From the NCBI GenBank assembly GCA_951812535.1, contig CATOSK010000004.1:507042-571041 (forward strand): DNA of 64,000 nt. The letters are read 5' to 3'. This document shows, in pieces, positions 38,877-47,703 of this stretch. The translations under genes were made by a program, and so were the position numbers. The stretch comes from an uncultured Dehalococcoidia bacterium (GTDB lineage: Bacteria; Chloroflexota; Dehalococcoidia; Lucifugimonadales; UBA3495). The notes under the pieces are model-generated. The model saw only the letters and a list, made by a program, of their open reading frames with translations. It was not told the DNA's origin and searched no databases. Positions within the stretch are counted from its first letter, which is position 1. Each line of letters starts with the position of its first letter.

Positions 38877-39307
38877 TCTGGGTTCCCGCCTGCGCGGGAA
38901 TGACGGGAGAGAGGGTTTGCCCCGGTTGCCGCTTCCGGGGGGAGGGCTGACCGGGGTCTGGGTTCCCGCCTGCGCGGGAATGACGGGAGAGAGGGGTAGC
39001 TCAGGTTGCCGTTTCGGGGGGAGGGTTGACCGGGGTCTGGGTTCCCGCCTGCGCGGGAATGACGGGAGAGAGGGGTAGCTCCGGTTGCCGCTTCCGGGGG
39101 GAGAGTTGACCGGGGTCTGGATTCCCGCCTCCGCGGGAATGACGGGAGAGAGGGTTTGCTCCGGTTGCCGTTTCTCGGGGGAAGGTTGCCTGGGGTCTGG
39201 GTTCCCGCCTGCGCGGGAATGACGGGAGAGAGGGTTTGCTCCGGTTGCCGTTTCTCGGGGGAAGGTTGACCGGGGTCTGGGTTCCCGCCTGCGCGGGAAT
39301 GACGGGA
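38877..39307 (+). repeat. Tandem array of about 5.5 units of 80 bp
   Basis: TCTGGGTTCCCGCC begins at 38878, 38958, 39037, 39117, 39197 and 39277, a 79-80 bp period. Each unit carries the palindrome TTCCCGC-CTGC-GCGGGAA, GACGGGAGAGAGG, and a spacer GGTTGCCGTTTC...GGTTGACCGG. The units differ by a few substitutions, and the fourth has ATTCCCGCCTCCGCG. It is built from the core of the dispersed repeat. Confidence 0.9.
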
Positions 39308-39380
39308 AGGAAGACGGCGGGATTTGGGGAGGGCGGATGGTTTTGAGGCAGGCGGCGGAGTCGGCGACGCGGCGAACGTC

Positions 39381-39409
39381 TTGACTAGCCGGTTCAGCGC
39401 TTGTACCCT
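39381..39409 (+). promoter_or_regulatory. Promoter of the B12-regulated operon
   Basis: TTGACT (39381-39386), a 17-bp spacer and TACCCT (39404-39409). Transcription would start just where the riboswitch aptamer begins. Confidence 0.6.
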
Positions 39410-39412
39410 AGT

Positions 39413-39640
39413 GAAGGTTCAACAACGGCACCTTAAAAAGCAAAGCTGTCCTGCAGGTGGCCCCGATACGGGGCTGAAAAGGGAAGCCGGTGGAAATCCG
39501 GCGCGGACCCGCCACTGTAACTGGAGAGAGCACCCCATCGGGATTAACCCGGGTCACTGGTCGAAACGGACTGGGAAGACTGGGGCTGCTCGAAATAGCC
39601 AGGAGCCAGGAGACCTGCCCGCAGGCATGAAACTGAACCC
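39413..39640 (+). ncRNA. Cobalamin (adenosylcobalamin) riboswitch
   Basis: The aptamer is recognised by AAAAGGGAAGCCGGTG, then AAATCCGGCGCGGACCCGCC and ACTGTAAC, which contains the conserved B12 box GCCACTGT. Downstream are GACTGGGAAGACTGGGGCTG, AGCCAGGAGACCTGCC and a CAGGCA end. This is the standard order of a class I cobalamin riboswitch. A terminator follows 49 bp later. Ligand binding is expected to shut off the downstream B12 synthesis genes. Confidence 0.93.
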
Positions 39641-39688
39641 TTCGCGGAACGAGGGTGCATTCAACCTGCATCTGAAACGGCATACCTC

Positions 39689-39714
39689 AACCCGATCGAA
39701 GGATCGGGTTTTTT
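39689..39714 (+). terminator. Riboswitch expression-platform terminator
   Basis: Nine-bp perfect stem AACCCGATC / GATCGGGTT with loop GAAG, then TTTTG. It implies control by transcription termination. Confidence 0.88.
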
Positions 39715-39912
39715 GTTTGGCAGTTTCGCTGGAGCTTCCCCGGTTGCCCGGGGCGCGGCCCCGGCAGGAACCGCCGCTGAACCCTGCGGGCCGATGCCGT
39801 TCCTCCTCCTCGGCATTGGCCCCAGGTACCCCGGAAGGGAGGCGGGGCGGGGAACCAGGGGCATGCCCGATCCCCGCTCCACCAAGAAACCCGCACGGCA
39901 AAAGGAGGGCCA

Positions 39913-40260
39913 TTGCCCGGACACCAGCAGGAACTCAACATCATAGTGTGTATCGATCCCCGCCGGTGCGGCTACGTACCGGACGACATGGGACGCAAGG
40001 GCCCGGAGTTGTTGACAGGGCTTCGGCAGGCCGTGGTTGACAATGACTGGGCCGACAAAGTGCAGGTTACTCCCTGCCGGTGCATTTTTGGCTGTACCTA
40101 CGGCCCCAGGCTGGACGCGGTCAGCAGACACGGCGGGGGCAAAGTCCTCTATGGTTCTACGGAAGGGAAGGCCACGATTTCCCGAAGAGGGACCGTCGAC
40201 TTCCGACGTATCCCTCCTGATTTGACCCAACTGGTCTCGGATAACCTGGGGACGGAGTAG
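39913..40260 (+). CDS. Thioredoxin-like [2Fe-2S] ferredoxin-type protein
   Basis: A 115-residue protein with four spaced cysteines: IIVCIDPRRCGYVP near the N-terminus and VTPCRCIFGCTYGPRLD in the middle. The arrangement of C-x5-C and then CxCxxxC resembles thioredoxin-fold ferredoxins and related metal-binding proteins. The start is TTG 39913, four bases after AAAGGAGGG. It is the first gene behind the cobalamin riboswitch, so it should be repressed by B12. Roles in reducing cobalt or delivering metal are guesses from position only. Confidence 0.65.
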   Translation: MPGHQQELNIIVCIDPRRCGYVPDDMGRKGPELLTGLRQAVVDNDWADKVQVTPCRCIFGCTYGPRLDAVSRHGGGKVLYGSTEGKATISRRGTVDFRRIPPDLTQLVSDNLGTE

Positions 40261-40369
40261 CGTTAAGCCGTCTATGGCCGCATAATAGGGAAACGATCAA
40301 TCACACGGCAAACAATCGCGCGGTCAAATTCCACGGTCAACCCCACAATCTACCCAGGGAGGCCCATTG

Positions 40370-40768
40370 ATGCTTCGGCAAATGCTGGAAGAATGCCAGA
40401 AGGGGACCAAGGGCGTCGGGTTCAACGAGGTCGTGTTGATGGTTTCGAACACGGCCGGCACCGCCGAAGTCTACATGATGATGGACGACCTGCGTTTCAC
40501 CGAAAAGGAAGACATCGTCACCTTCATGGACCCCGACGGCACCCACCTGCATCTCAACCTGGACCTGGTCCGGGAGGTTGAGTTCATTCACCAGATGAAC
40601 GAACGCGACCTGCCGAGCTACTCGGTGTGGTTCAAGGATGAGGAGCGAGAGACGGTATTCAGGATCTACCTCCGGAAGTCGGACGACGACGAGACCAACC
40701 AACCCAGGCACGACCTCTTCATGCACCTGCTGGAAAAATACGGCAAGACGGTGCAGGTCAATGGGTAG
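40370..40768 (+). CDS. Hypothetical protein in the B12 operon, 132 aa
   Basis: I do not recognise the family. The protein is acidic with alternating strands and helices: NEVVLMVSNTAGTAEVYMMMDDLRF, FMDPDGTHLHLNLDLV, SYSVWFKDEERETVFRIYLRK and HDLFMHLLEKYGKTVQV. The pattern faintly recalls haem-utilisation HutX/ChuX-like folds, but no ligand residues support that. GGGAGG precedes the ATG. It lies between the ferredoxin-like gene and the cobyrinate amidase gene, so it is presumably under riboswitch control. Confidence 0.6.
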   Translation: MLRQMLEECQKGTKGVGFNEVVLMVSNTAGTAEVYMMMDDLRFTEKEDIVTFMDPDGTHLHLNLDLVREVEFIHQMNERDLPSYSVWFKDEERETVFRIYLRKSDDDETNQPRHDLFMHLLEKYGKTVQVNG

Positions 40769-40857
40769 GGTTGCTCCGGTCGGGGCGATTGGACCAGTGG
40801 TAGGTAGGCGGGGCGGCAGGTGAATGGTCAATACGACGACGCCGGGAACGGCGGACG

Positions 40858-40986
40858 GGGGTCTGGATTCCCGCCTGCGCGGGAATGACGGGAGAGATGG
40901 GGGCGCTGGGGCAGGCTCTGGGCAGGAATGACGGTAGAGCCTGCAGGAATGGTGGGAGGAGATGGAGTCGGGAATGACGGGAGGAT
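40858..40986 (+). repeat. Dispersed repeat core with degenerate partial copies
   Basis: GGGGGTCTGGATTCCCGCC followed by TGCGCGGGAATGACGGGAG, then two shorter echoes (GGCAGGAATGACGGTAGAG; GTCGGGAATGACGGGAGG). Confidence 0.7.
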
Positions 40987-41050
40987 AGTTGAGAGGACCT
41001 AGTCAGACTTCATTCGATTGCCCGGCGGCTCTCTCCGGAGAGAATGCCCC

Positions 41051-42436
41051 ATGACGGCGGCGGTGGTTGTCGCCGGGGTACGGAGCGGCGTTGGCAAGAC
41101 GACGATCGCCACCGGCATTATGGGAGCGCTGACGCGCCTGGGATACCGGGTGCAGCCGTTCAAGTCGGGACCGGACTACATTGACCCGTCGTATCACACG
41201 CTGGCCTGCGGGACACCCTCGCGCAACTTGGACACATGGATGCTTCCCCATGCCACGGTGTCGGAATTGTTCCAGCGGGCGAGTTCCCGGGGAGACATTT
41301 CCATCGTCGAAGGGGTCATGGGGGTATTCGACGGGCATTCCAGCCTGGATGAGGAAGGATCCACAGCGCAACTGGCAAAACTGCTGGGGGCCCCGGTCAT
41401 CCTGGTCGCAGACGCCTCCAAGGTGGCCCGGAGCGTCGCGGCGGAGGTCCTGGGCTACCAGAAGTTTGACCCCGACCTGAGAATTGCGGGCGTGATCCTC
41501 AACGGAGTGGGAGGGCCCCGGCACCTGGAGTTCTGCCAGCCCCAAATCGAGGCGACCACCGGGATACCAGTGGTGGGCTACCTGCCCCGCAGGGATGAGT
41601 TTGTGCAGCCGGAACGGCACTTGGGCCTGATCCCCACGGTCGAGGGAACGGTGGTGGATGAGTGGTACGACGCCGTAATCGGGCAGGTTAACGAAACCAT
41701 CGACCTGGACCGGGTCCTGGAGTTGGCCCGCACCGCCCGGCCGGAGGAGACGGCGCCGAGTCTTCGGGGGGAAGTCCCACCGGTGTTCCCGGAGGAACTC
41801 CAGCCGAAGCGAGCCAGGATCGCGGTGGCCCAGGACCAGGCTTTCAGCTTCTACTACCAGGACTCGCTGGACCTGCTGGAGGCGTGGGGGGCGGAGCTGG
41901 CCCCATTCAGTCCATTGACCGACCCGGGCCTGCCGGCGGGAAGCACGGGAGTGTATATTGGGGGAGGGTTCCCGGAAATGTTTGCCCGGGAACTCTCAGA
42001 GAACAGGGCCATGATCGGGGCGATGCGGAACGCCGTGGACCGGGACATTCCGGTTTACGCCGAGTGCGGCGGCCTGATGTACCTGGGGAAGAGCCTGTCC
42101 GACCTGGAGGGGGTGCAGTTTCCCATGGTTGGGGCGATTCCGGTTGTCTCAACGATGGATGGGCGACGCCTTCACCTGGGCTACCGGGAGATTGAATCGC
42201 AGGATGACAGCCCGCTGCTGCGGCAGGGAGAGCGGGCACGGGGCCATGAATTCCATTGGTCGGTGCTGGAGCAACCGCCGGACCCGGGCCAATCCGTGTA
42301 CAAGGTCCTGGACCAGGACGGCCGTCCCGAAGGGTTTCGGGCCGGCAGCGTCTGGGCGTCCTACATTCACGTCCACCTGGGCAGCAAACCATCACTGGCC
42401 CGCCGGTTCGTGGAGATATGCTCCAGGGACGGGTAG
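41051..42436 (+). CDS. cbiA: Cobyrinate a,c-diamide synthase
   Basis: A 461-residue ATP- and glutamine-dependent amidase that converts cobyrinate to the a,c-diamide (CobB/CbiA). The N-terminal domain has the P-loop GVRSGVGKTTIATGIMGAL and FKSGPDYIDPSYHTLACG; the C-terminal glutaminase domain has YIGGGFPEMFA and the nucleophile in YAECGGLMYLGKSL. The final ASYIHVHLGSKPSLARRF carries the catalytic His. ATG 41051 is chosen over an upstream TTG. It is followed 66 bp later by the adenosyltransferase gene, matching the usual pathway order. Confidence 0.95.
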   Translation: MTAAVVVAGVRSGVGKTTIATGIMGALTRLGYRVQPFKSGPDYIDPSYHTLACGTPSRNLDTWMLPHATVSELFQRASSRGDISIVEGVMGVFDGHSSLDEEGSTAQLAKLLGAPVILVADASKVARSVAAEVLGYQKFDPDLRIAGVILNGVGGPRHLEFCQPQIEATTGIPVVGYLPRRDEFVQPERHLGLIPTVEGTVVDEWYDAVIGQVNETIDLDRVLELARTARPEETAPSLRGEVPPVFPEELQPKRARIAVAQDQAFSFYYQDSLDLLEAWGAELAPFSPLTDPGLPAGSTGVYIGGGFPEMFARELSENRAMIGAMRNAVDRDIPVYAECGGLMYLGKSLSDLEGVQFPMVGAIPVVSTMDGRRLHLGYREIESQDDSPLLRQGERARGHEFHWSVLEQPPDPGQSVYKVLDQDGRPEGFRAGSVWASYIHVHLGSKPSLARRFVEICSRDG

Positions 42437-42502
42437 GCTTGGCCGTAGGCAGTACATCGAAAACAAGACGCTGAAAAAGACGCCGAAACGAGGAGCCGAA
42501 GC

Positions 42503-43078
42503 ATGAGCACCCAGCAATCCGCGCCCGAACCCGGGCCCCAGTCGGTTAAGGGGCCGAGAATCAACAAGGGACTGGTGATAGTCAACACGGGCAACGGCAA
42601 AGGGAAAACCACCGCCGCCATGGGAGTGTTGTTCCGGGCGTGGGGCCGGGACATGAAGGTCACAATGCTCCAGTTCATCAAGCACACGACGGCGAACTTC
42701 GGCGAGCAGCGGGCCGCCCAGAAGATCGGGGTAACGGTGCGGGCGATGGGGGACGGATTCACGTGGAGGTCCCAGGACCTGGAGCAGAGCGCGGACCTGG
42801 CGAGGGCCCTGTGGGAAGACGCCAAGGAAATCATTGCCACGGGAGGTTACGACGTCGTGATCCTCGACGAGTTCACCTACCCGATGCACTACGGGTGGAT
42901 TCCCGTTGAAGACGTGGTAGAGGTGCTCCGTAACCGTCCCGACATGCTGCACGTTATCATAACCGGCCGCCACGCCCCGGAAGGCCTAGTGGAGTTTGCG
43001 GACCTGGTCACCGAAATGAACGTGGTCAAGCACCCCTATCACAGCGGGATCAAGGCGCAACCAGGGATCGAATTCTAG
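42503..43078 (+). CDS. cobO: Cob(I)yrinic acid a,c-diamide adenosyltransferase
   Basis: A 191-residue CobA/CobO-type corrinoid adenosyltransferase. The P-loop is [22 protein letters not shown], followed by [42 protein letters not shown] and [23 protein letters not shown]. Length and motifs match E. coli BtuR/CobA. It transfers the adenosyl group of ATP to cob(I)inamide or cob(I)yrinate. GAGGAGC precedes the ATG. Confidence 0.95.
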   Translation: MSTQQSAPEPGPQSVKGPRINKGLVIVNTGNGKGKTTAAMGVLFRAWGRDMKVTMLQFIKHTTANFGEQRAAQKIGVTVRAMGDGFTWRSQDLEQSADLARALWEDAKEIIATGGYDVVILDEFTYPMHYGWIPVEDVVEVLRNRPDMLHVIITGRHAPEGLVEFADLVTEMNVVKHPYHSGIKAQPGIEF

Positions 43079-43161
43079 GTCTTCGCTATCCGAATGCGAG
43101 GAGCCGCGGAGCAGGTCCGCGGGAGCACTCCCGGTTGGAGCCACGATTGGAAGGAGCCGGC

Positions 43162-44241
43162 ATGGCCATATCAACCCTGGTGGATTCGACACTTGAAGCC
43201 ATCGGGTCCCTGGACGAGGCGGCAATGGCAGCCGCCCGGGCCCGGCAGGACACGCTGACCAAGCCCCCGGGCAGCCTGGGAAGGCTGGAGGAACTGTCGA
43301 TTTCCCTGGCAGGAATGGTGGGCGAGGAAATCCCCCAGATCCGGCGCAAGGCAGTGATCCTGGCGGCCGGCGATCATGGCGTAGTCGCCGAGGGAGTCAG
43401 CCCGTATCCCCAGGAAGTCACGCCGCAAATGGTGCTGAATTTCCTGCGGGGGGGCGCCGGAATCAACGTTCTGGCGCGCCATGCCGGGGCTGAGATCGCA
43501 ATCATCGACGCCGGAGTGGCCGGAGACCTGGAGGCCAACCCGCTGGTCCGTTCCGCCAAAGCGGGACGGGGAACGGCCAACATGGCGGTTGGTCCCGCCA
43601 TGACGCGGGAACAGGCGATCCAGTGCCTGGAGACGGGCATCAGCGCCGCCCAAGAACAGATAGCCGCCGGGGCCGATCTGCTGGCCTTCGGGGACATGGG
43701 CATCGGGAATACGACTCCTTCCAGCGCGATTACCGCGGTGATAACCGGGGCTGACCCGGAGGTGACCACCGGCAGGGGCACCGGCCTGGACGATCCGGGG
43801 CTGGCGCACAAGGTAGAAGTCGTGCGCCGCTCCATCGCGGTGAATACGCCCGATCCATCCGATGGGCTGGACGTGCTTACGAAGGTGGGCGGGTTCGAGA
43901 TCGGGGTGCTGGCGGGAGGGATGCTGGGAGCGGCGGCAGGGCGGCGTCCGGTCCTGATTGACGGTTTCATATCCGGCGCAGCCGCGCTGATCGCATGGCG
44001 GCTGTCCCCGCAGGCGTCGAAGTATTTCATCGCCACCCACCAGTCCGTTGAGCCGGGGCACCGGGTGGGCCTGGAGGCGATGGGTCTGGAGCCACTGCTC
44101 TCCATGAACATGCGGCTGGGAGAGGGCACGGGGGCCACGCTGGCGATGCACATAGTGGAGGCGGCGGCCAAGTGCCTGGCGGAAATGGCGACCTTCGCCG
44201 AAGCGGGCGTTTCGGACCGGGAGGACGGCGAGGGAGAGTAA
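43162..44241 (+). CDS. cobT: Nicotinate-nucleotide:dimethylbenzimidazole phosphoribosyltransferase
   Basis: A 359-residue CobT that makes alpha-ribazole phosphate for the lower ligand. DTLTKPPGSLGRLEELS and VILAAGDHGVVAEGVSPYPQEVTPQMV are the N-terminal signatures; GGAGINVLARHAG and GIGNTTPSSAI follow. The catalytic glutamate lies in MNMRLGEGTGATLAM near the C-terminus. ATG 43162 is preceded by AAGGAG (43150-43155). The reading frame of CobS begins at or within its end. Confidence 0.95.
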   Translation: MAISTLVDSTLEAIGSLDEAAMAAARARQDTLTKPPGSLGRLEELSISLAGMVGEEIPQIRRKAVILAAGDHGVVAEGVSPYPQEVTPQMVLNFLRGGAGINVLARHAGAEIAIIDAGVAGDLEANPLVRSAKAGRGTANMAVGPAMTREQAIQCLETGISAAQEQIAAGADLLAFGDMGIGNTTPSSAITAVITGADPEVTTGRGTGLDDPGLAHKVEVVRRSIAVNTPDPSDGLDVLTKVGGFEIGVLAGGMLGAAAGRRPVLIDGFISGAAALIAWRLSPQASKYFIATHQSVEPGHRVGLEAMGLEPLLSMNMRLGEGTGATLAMHIVEAAAKCLAEMATFAEAGVSDREDGEGE

Positions 44242-45047
44242 CGCTGGGAGCTTTCTGGGCGGCCCTGGGTTTCCTGACCCTTTTTCCGACCCTCGGGAGC
44301 CGCAGCCCAACGCAGCGGCAGATCAGCGACGCGCGGGGATTCTATCCGCTGGTGGGACTGGTGCTGGGCCTGCTGCTAGCGGCGGTGGAGAAGGCGGCGG
44401 CGCTGGCGTTTCCACCCGCCCTGACCGCCGCGCTGCTGGTGGCGGTCTCGGCGGTGGCGACGAGGGGACTCCACCTTGACGGCCTGATGGATGTGTGCGA
44501 CGGGCTGTTCGGGGGTTACACGCCAGAACGCCGCCTAGAGATTATGCGGGACTCGCACGTGGGGGCGTTCGCCGTCCTGGGGGCTTCGTGCCTGTTGCTG
44601 CTGAAGTATGGGGCACTGGTCTCGCTGCTGTCGCAGGACGTTCTGGAACCGGCGTGGGCGCTGCTCCTGTATCCGGTTCTTTCCCGGTGGGCGATGGTTC
44701 TGCAACTGGGGGCGTTCCCGTATACGAGGAGCAGCGGATTGGGGAGCCCGCTGCACCAGGGGGGCGGGAGGATTCCCACTGTCCTGGCGGGGGTGACTGC
44801 GGTCCTGGTGTCGGCTGCTGCTGGAGGGACTGGCGGAGGCATCCTGCTGGCCGGTTCTTCGCTCCTGGCCTGGCTGCTGGGCGCAGGAATGGCCAGGATG
44901 CTGGGGGGTCTGACCGGGGATACCTACGGAGCGACCAACGAGATCATAGAGGCGGTAACGATTATCGCCGTGGTCGGGCTGCTGCCGGTGGGAATAATGG
45001 AACCTCTGCCGCTCCTACCACTCCTGCCGGGGTGGGGGCCGTCCTGA
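44172..45047 (+). CDS. cobS: Adenosylcobinamide-GDP ribazoletransferase (cobalamin synthase)
   Basis: A membrane enzyme that joins adenosylcobinamide-GDP to alpha-ribazole. The signatures are FLTLFPTLGSRSPTQ, TRGLHLDGLMDVCDGLFGG with the metal-binding aspartates, RDSHVGAFAV and LTGDTYGATNEI. Five or six hydrophobic segments are present. The start is unclear: GTG 44172 overlaps cobT by 70 bp, while CTG 44244, three bases after the cobT stop and 7 nt after GAGGGA, gives a protein beginning LGAFWAALGFLTLF like its homologues. Confidence 0.92.
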   Translation: MPGGNGDLRRSGRFGPGGRRGRVTLGAFWAALGFLTLFPTLGSRSPTQRQISDARGFYPLVGLVLGLLLAAVEKAAALAFPPALTAALLVAVSAVATRGLHLDGLMDVCDGLFGGYTPERRLEIMRDSHVGAFAVLGASCLLLLKYGALVSLLSQDVLEPAWALLLYPVLSRWAMVLQLGAFPYTRSSGLGSPLHQGGGRIPTVLAGVTAVLVSAAAGGTGGGILLAGSSLLAWLLGAGMARMLGGLTGDTYGATNEIIEAVTIIAVVGLLPVGIMEPLPLLPLLPGWGPS

Positions 45048-45097
45048 TGAGATACTTACGGGGGACATCCCAATGGTCGGCGCTCCCCTGGGGGGAA

Positions 45098-45311
45098 GGG
45101 CCATCGCACGAGTACCAGATTGTTCAAACTGCCAGTGAACGGTCAACACCATACTGTGGGAAACAGACGACGGGGGTCTGGATTCCCTTTTTGCGACTCC
45201 GCCGCTGGCGCAAAGTAAGTTGTCTCAACGCCAGCGGCTTTCGCGCGGAGTCCTGCGCGGGAATGACGGGCGGAGAGGTGAAGGGATCGAGTCAAGCTTC
45301 ATGCGTTAGCC
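45098..45311 (+). repeat. MITE-like repeat, long form, full length
   Basis: Begins GGGCCATCGCACGAG and ends CTTCATGCGTTAGCC, degenerate inverted ends. The palindrome's loop is replaced by an extra hairpin CCGCTGGCG ... CGCCAGCGG type (CCGCTGGCGCAAAGTAAG with CTCAACGCCAGCGG). It lies inside the B12 operon between cobS and cbiB. Confidence 0.8.
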
Positions 45312-45338
45312 AAGACTGGGGGAGCTGCCGGGCCGGGC

Positions 45339-46298
45339 ATGACTGATCCTATTCTGGTAGAGATCATTGTGCTGGGGTTGGCGCTGGCGCTGGACCTGGC
45401 TCTTGGGGAGCCGCCCAACCGGCTGCACCCCACCGTGTGGATTGGGAAGACGATCAGCTGGGCGGAGAGGGCCGCTCCGAAAAGCCCGGGGGCACAACTG
45501 GTCTACGGGGGAGCAATCGCCCTGTTGATACCGGCGGGGTGGGGCGCCGCTTCCTGGATCGTGGCGCAGGGGCTTCTCCTGGTCCACCCGCTGGCCTATA
45601 TCGCCGGAGGGGCGCTGGCACTGAAGACGACTTTCTCGGTGCGGATGCTGCACCGGGCGGCGTCCGACGTGCGGTCGTCATTGCGCGGGGACGACATCGC
45701 CGCAGTCCGGTCGGGTATGCCCGCGCTGGTGAGCCGGGACCCTTCGAGTTTGACTGCCGCGGAAGCCACGGCGGCGGCGGTTGAGTCGGTGTCGGAGAAC
45801 CTGACGGACAGCATCATCGGGCCGCTGCTGGCTTTTGCGCTATTCGGGCTGCCGGGAGCGGTGGCGTACCGGGCTATCAATACCCTAGACAGCATGATAG
45901 GCTATCATGGGCGCTACGAGTACCTGGGCAAGGCCGCCGCGCGACTGGATGACCTGGTTAATGTCATCCCCGCTCGATTTACGGCTTTGCTGCTGGTGGG
46001 CGGCAGTTGGGCCATACCGGGCCAAGCCGCATCCGGCGCGTGGCGGATCATGTGGCGGGACCGAGGCCGGACCGAGAGTCCCAACGCGGGTTGGACGATG
46101 AGCGCAATGGCGGGGGCGCTGGGGGTGGCGCTGGAGAAGACCGGCCACTACCGGCTGGGGGATGCAACCCGCGCCATTGAACCCGAGGATATATCGCGGG
46201 CGGTCCAGAGCATGTACTGGGTGACCGGTATGGCCGTGGTGATTTCGGCGGGCCTGATTTTCCTAGCCGGAGCAGCGGGGCTGCCCCGGCCGGGGTGA
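45339..46298 (+). CDS. cbiB: Adenosylcobinamide-phosphate synthase
   Basis: A 319-residue polytopic membrane protein (CbiB/CobD) that attaches (R)-1-amino-2-propanol phosphate to adenosylcobyric acid. It has LALDLALGEPPNRLHPTVWIG at the N-terminus, then AAAVESVSENLTDSIIGPLLAFALFGLPGAVAYRAINTLDSMIGY, DDLVNVIPARF and the C-terminal SPNAGWTMSAMAGALGV, all strong family motifs. The ATG is separated from cobS by a copy of the dispersed repeat, which might interrupt or modulate co-transcription. Confidence 0.95.
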   Translation: MTDPILVEIIVLGLALALDLALGEPPNRLHPTVWIGKTISWAERAAPKSPGAQLVYGGAIALLIPAGWGAASWIVAQGLLLVHPLAYIAGGALALKTTFSVRMLHRAASDVRSSLRGDDIAAVRSGMPALVSRDPSSLTAAEATAAAVESVSENLTDSIIGPLLAFALFGLPGAVAYRAINTLDSMIGYHGRYEYLGKAAARLDDLVNVIPARFTALLLVGGSWAIPGQAASGAWRIMWRDRGRTESPNAGWTMSAMAGALGVALEKTGHYRLGDATRAIEPEDISRAVQSMYWVTGMAVVISAGLIFLAGAAGLPRPG

Positions 46299-46355
46299 TT
46301 GAGGCCCGGGACGGGCGCGTTGCCGGCCGGGTTATCAAACGAGGAGACCATCTGA

Positions 46356-47495
46356 TTGGAAGAGAGTTTTGTGCAGGCCGCCGCCTCGCTGGCCGGGCAG
46401 GGTTTTGGTCGGCCGGTTCACGGAAGCATCCGTCCGTCGGAGCTGCGCGCGCTGGGGCTGGAGCCTTCCCAAGTGGTGGATTTCAGCGCGAGCATCAGTC
46501 CGCTTGGACCACCTGCAGGGCTTTGGGAAGTCCTGCAAAAGGTGGATTTGACCACCTATCCGGATCCGGAGAACCTGGCGCTGCGGGAAGAGCTGTCCCG
46601 CCAATTGGGGACGCCGGAAGAGACGATCCTCGTGGGGAACGGCAGCACCGAGATTATTCACCTGCTGGCCCGGGCGTTCCTGAGTCCGGCCACGGGGGAG
46701 GCGGCGAAGAGCGCCCTGCTGTTGACGCCCACCTACGGCGAGTACGTGGGCGCCTGCCGTCTCGCCGGGGCCAGCATCTTCAACTGCAACGCCAACTTTC
46801 AGCCGGAAGCGGCCAGCCCGTTTTCCTGGGACATGGAGGACGTGGCGGAACACATAGCGGCCCAAAGGGCGACTTTGACCTTCGTGTGCAACCCAAACAA
46901 CCCCACCGGGGTCTACCTGGATGAACACGCTATCGGTCTCCTTGCCGAGGCCGCTGACGAAGCTGGGGGGCTGCTGGTAGTTGACGAGGCTTATGTCAAC
47001 TTCGTAGCCGACAGGTGGGACTCGCTGCCACTGGCGGGAGGGCCGCCCGTGGTGATCCTCCGATCCATGACGAAGGACTACGCGCTGACCGGGCTGCGCC
47101 TCGGTTATGCCGTTGCTTCGCCGGAGGTCATCGGACGGCTGGCGTCCTTCCAGCCTGACTGGAGCGTCAACAGCCTGGCCCAAGCCGCCGGACTCCACGC
47201 CCTCAGAGACGATTCGTACCTGGCCCGGGCCAGGGAGGCCGTCCAGAGGAGCAAGAAGATGCTGACGAAGCGACTCAACGAGTCCGGTTACCAGGTGCTG
47301 CCTTCGCCCGCGAATTTTTTGCTGGTGGAAGTCGGTGATGGTAGGATGATGCGGGAACAGCTCCTGCGCCGGGGGCTGGTGGTCAGGGACTGCGCATCCT
47401 TCGGACTGCCCGCTCACATCCGCATCGGGATCCGGCCCGAACCCGACTGCATCAAGCTGGCCGAGGGCATGGGGGAATTGCGCGAGAATCCGTGA
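46356..47495 (+). CDS. cobD: L-threonine-O-3-phosphate decarboxylase-like aminotransferase
   Basis: A 379-residue PLP enzyme of aminotransferase class I/II, resembling CobD of Salmonella (threonine phosphate decarboxylase) and histidinol-phosphate aminotransferase. HGSIRPSELRALGL...VVDFSASISPLGPP is the CobD-type N-terminus; then VGNGSTEIIHLLAR, CNPNNPTGVYLD, VVDEAYVNFVAD and the PLP lysine in SMTKDYALTGLRLGYA. Position between cbiB and the ribazole phosphatase decides for the B12 role. TTG 46356 is the start, 9 nt after GAGGAG. Confidence 0.88.
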   Translation: MEESFVQAAASLAGQGFGRPVHGSIRPSELRALGLEPSQVVDFSASISPLGPPAGLWEVLQKVDLTTYPDPENLALREELSRQLGTPEETILVGNGSTEIIHLLARAFLSPATGEAAKSALLLTPTYGEYVGACRLAGASIFNCNANFQPEAASPFSWDMEDVAEHIAAQRATLTFVCNPNNPTGVYLDEHAIGLLAEAADEAGGLLVVDEAYVNFVADRWDSLPLAGGPPVVILRSMTKDYALTGLRLGYAVASPEVIGRLASFQPDWSVNSLAQAAGLHALRDDSYLARAREAVQRSKKMLTKRLNESGYQVLPSPANFLLVEVGDGRMMREQLLRRGLVVRDCASFGLPAHIRIGIRPEPDCIKLAEGMGELRENP

Positions 47496-47543
47496 GAGGG
47501 TGTGTGGGAATATGTGCCCGCTCCCGTGGTGAACATGATTTCG

Positions 47544-47652
47544 GAGGCGGACGGGGGTCTGGGTTCCTTGGATTGGACGGTCGCCGCTTTCGCTCCCGAT
47601 TGAGGTAACTTGTCTAAGGGAGCTGGGCGGCGCCGTCGCGGGAATGACGGAA
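47544..47652 (+). repeat. Dispersed repeat, variant long form
   Basis: GACGGGGGTCTGGGTTCC, a divergent inner hairpin (GAGGTAACTTGTCTAAGG retained) and GTCGCGGGAATGACGGAAAG. Confidence 0.6.
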
Positions 47653-47703
47653 AGGGATGGCTATGCGAGTGACTCCTGTTTTAGCCTGGGGTGATTAGAG
47701 GAT

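Noticed and set aside
38877..39307. CRISPR array
   Set aside because: The 80-bp period, palindromic cores and near-identical spacers with no cas genes fit a minisatellite, not CRISPR.
41018..41050. Upstream TTG start for the cobyrinate a,c-diamide synthase gene
   Set aside because: The additional 11 residues are not conserved and ATG 41051 directly precedes the P-loop region as in homologues.
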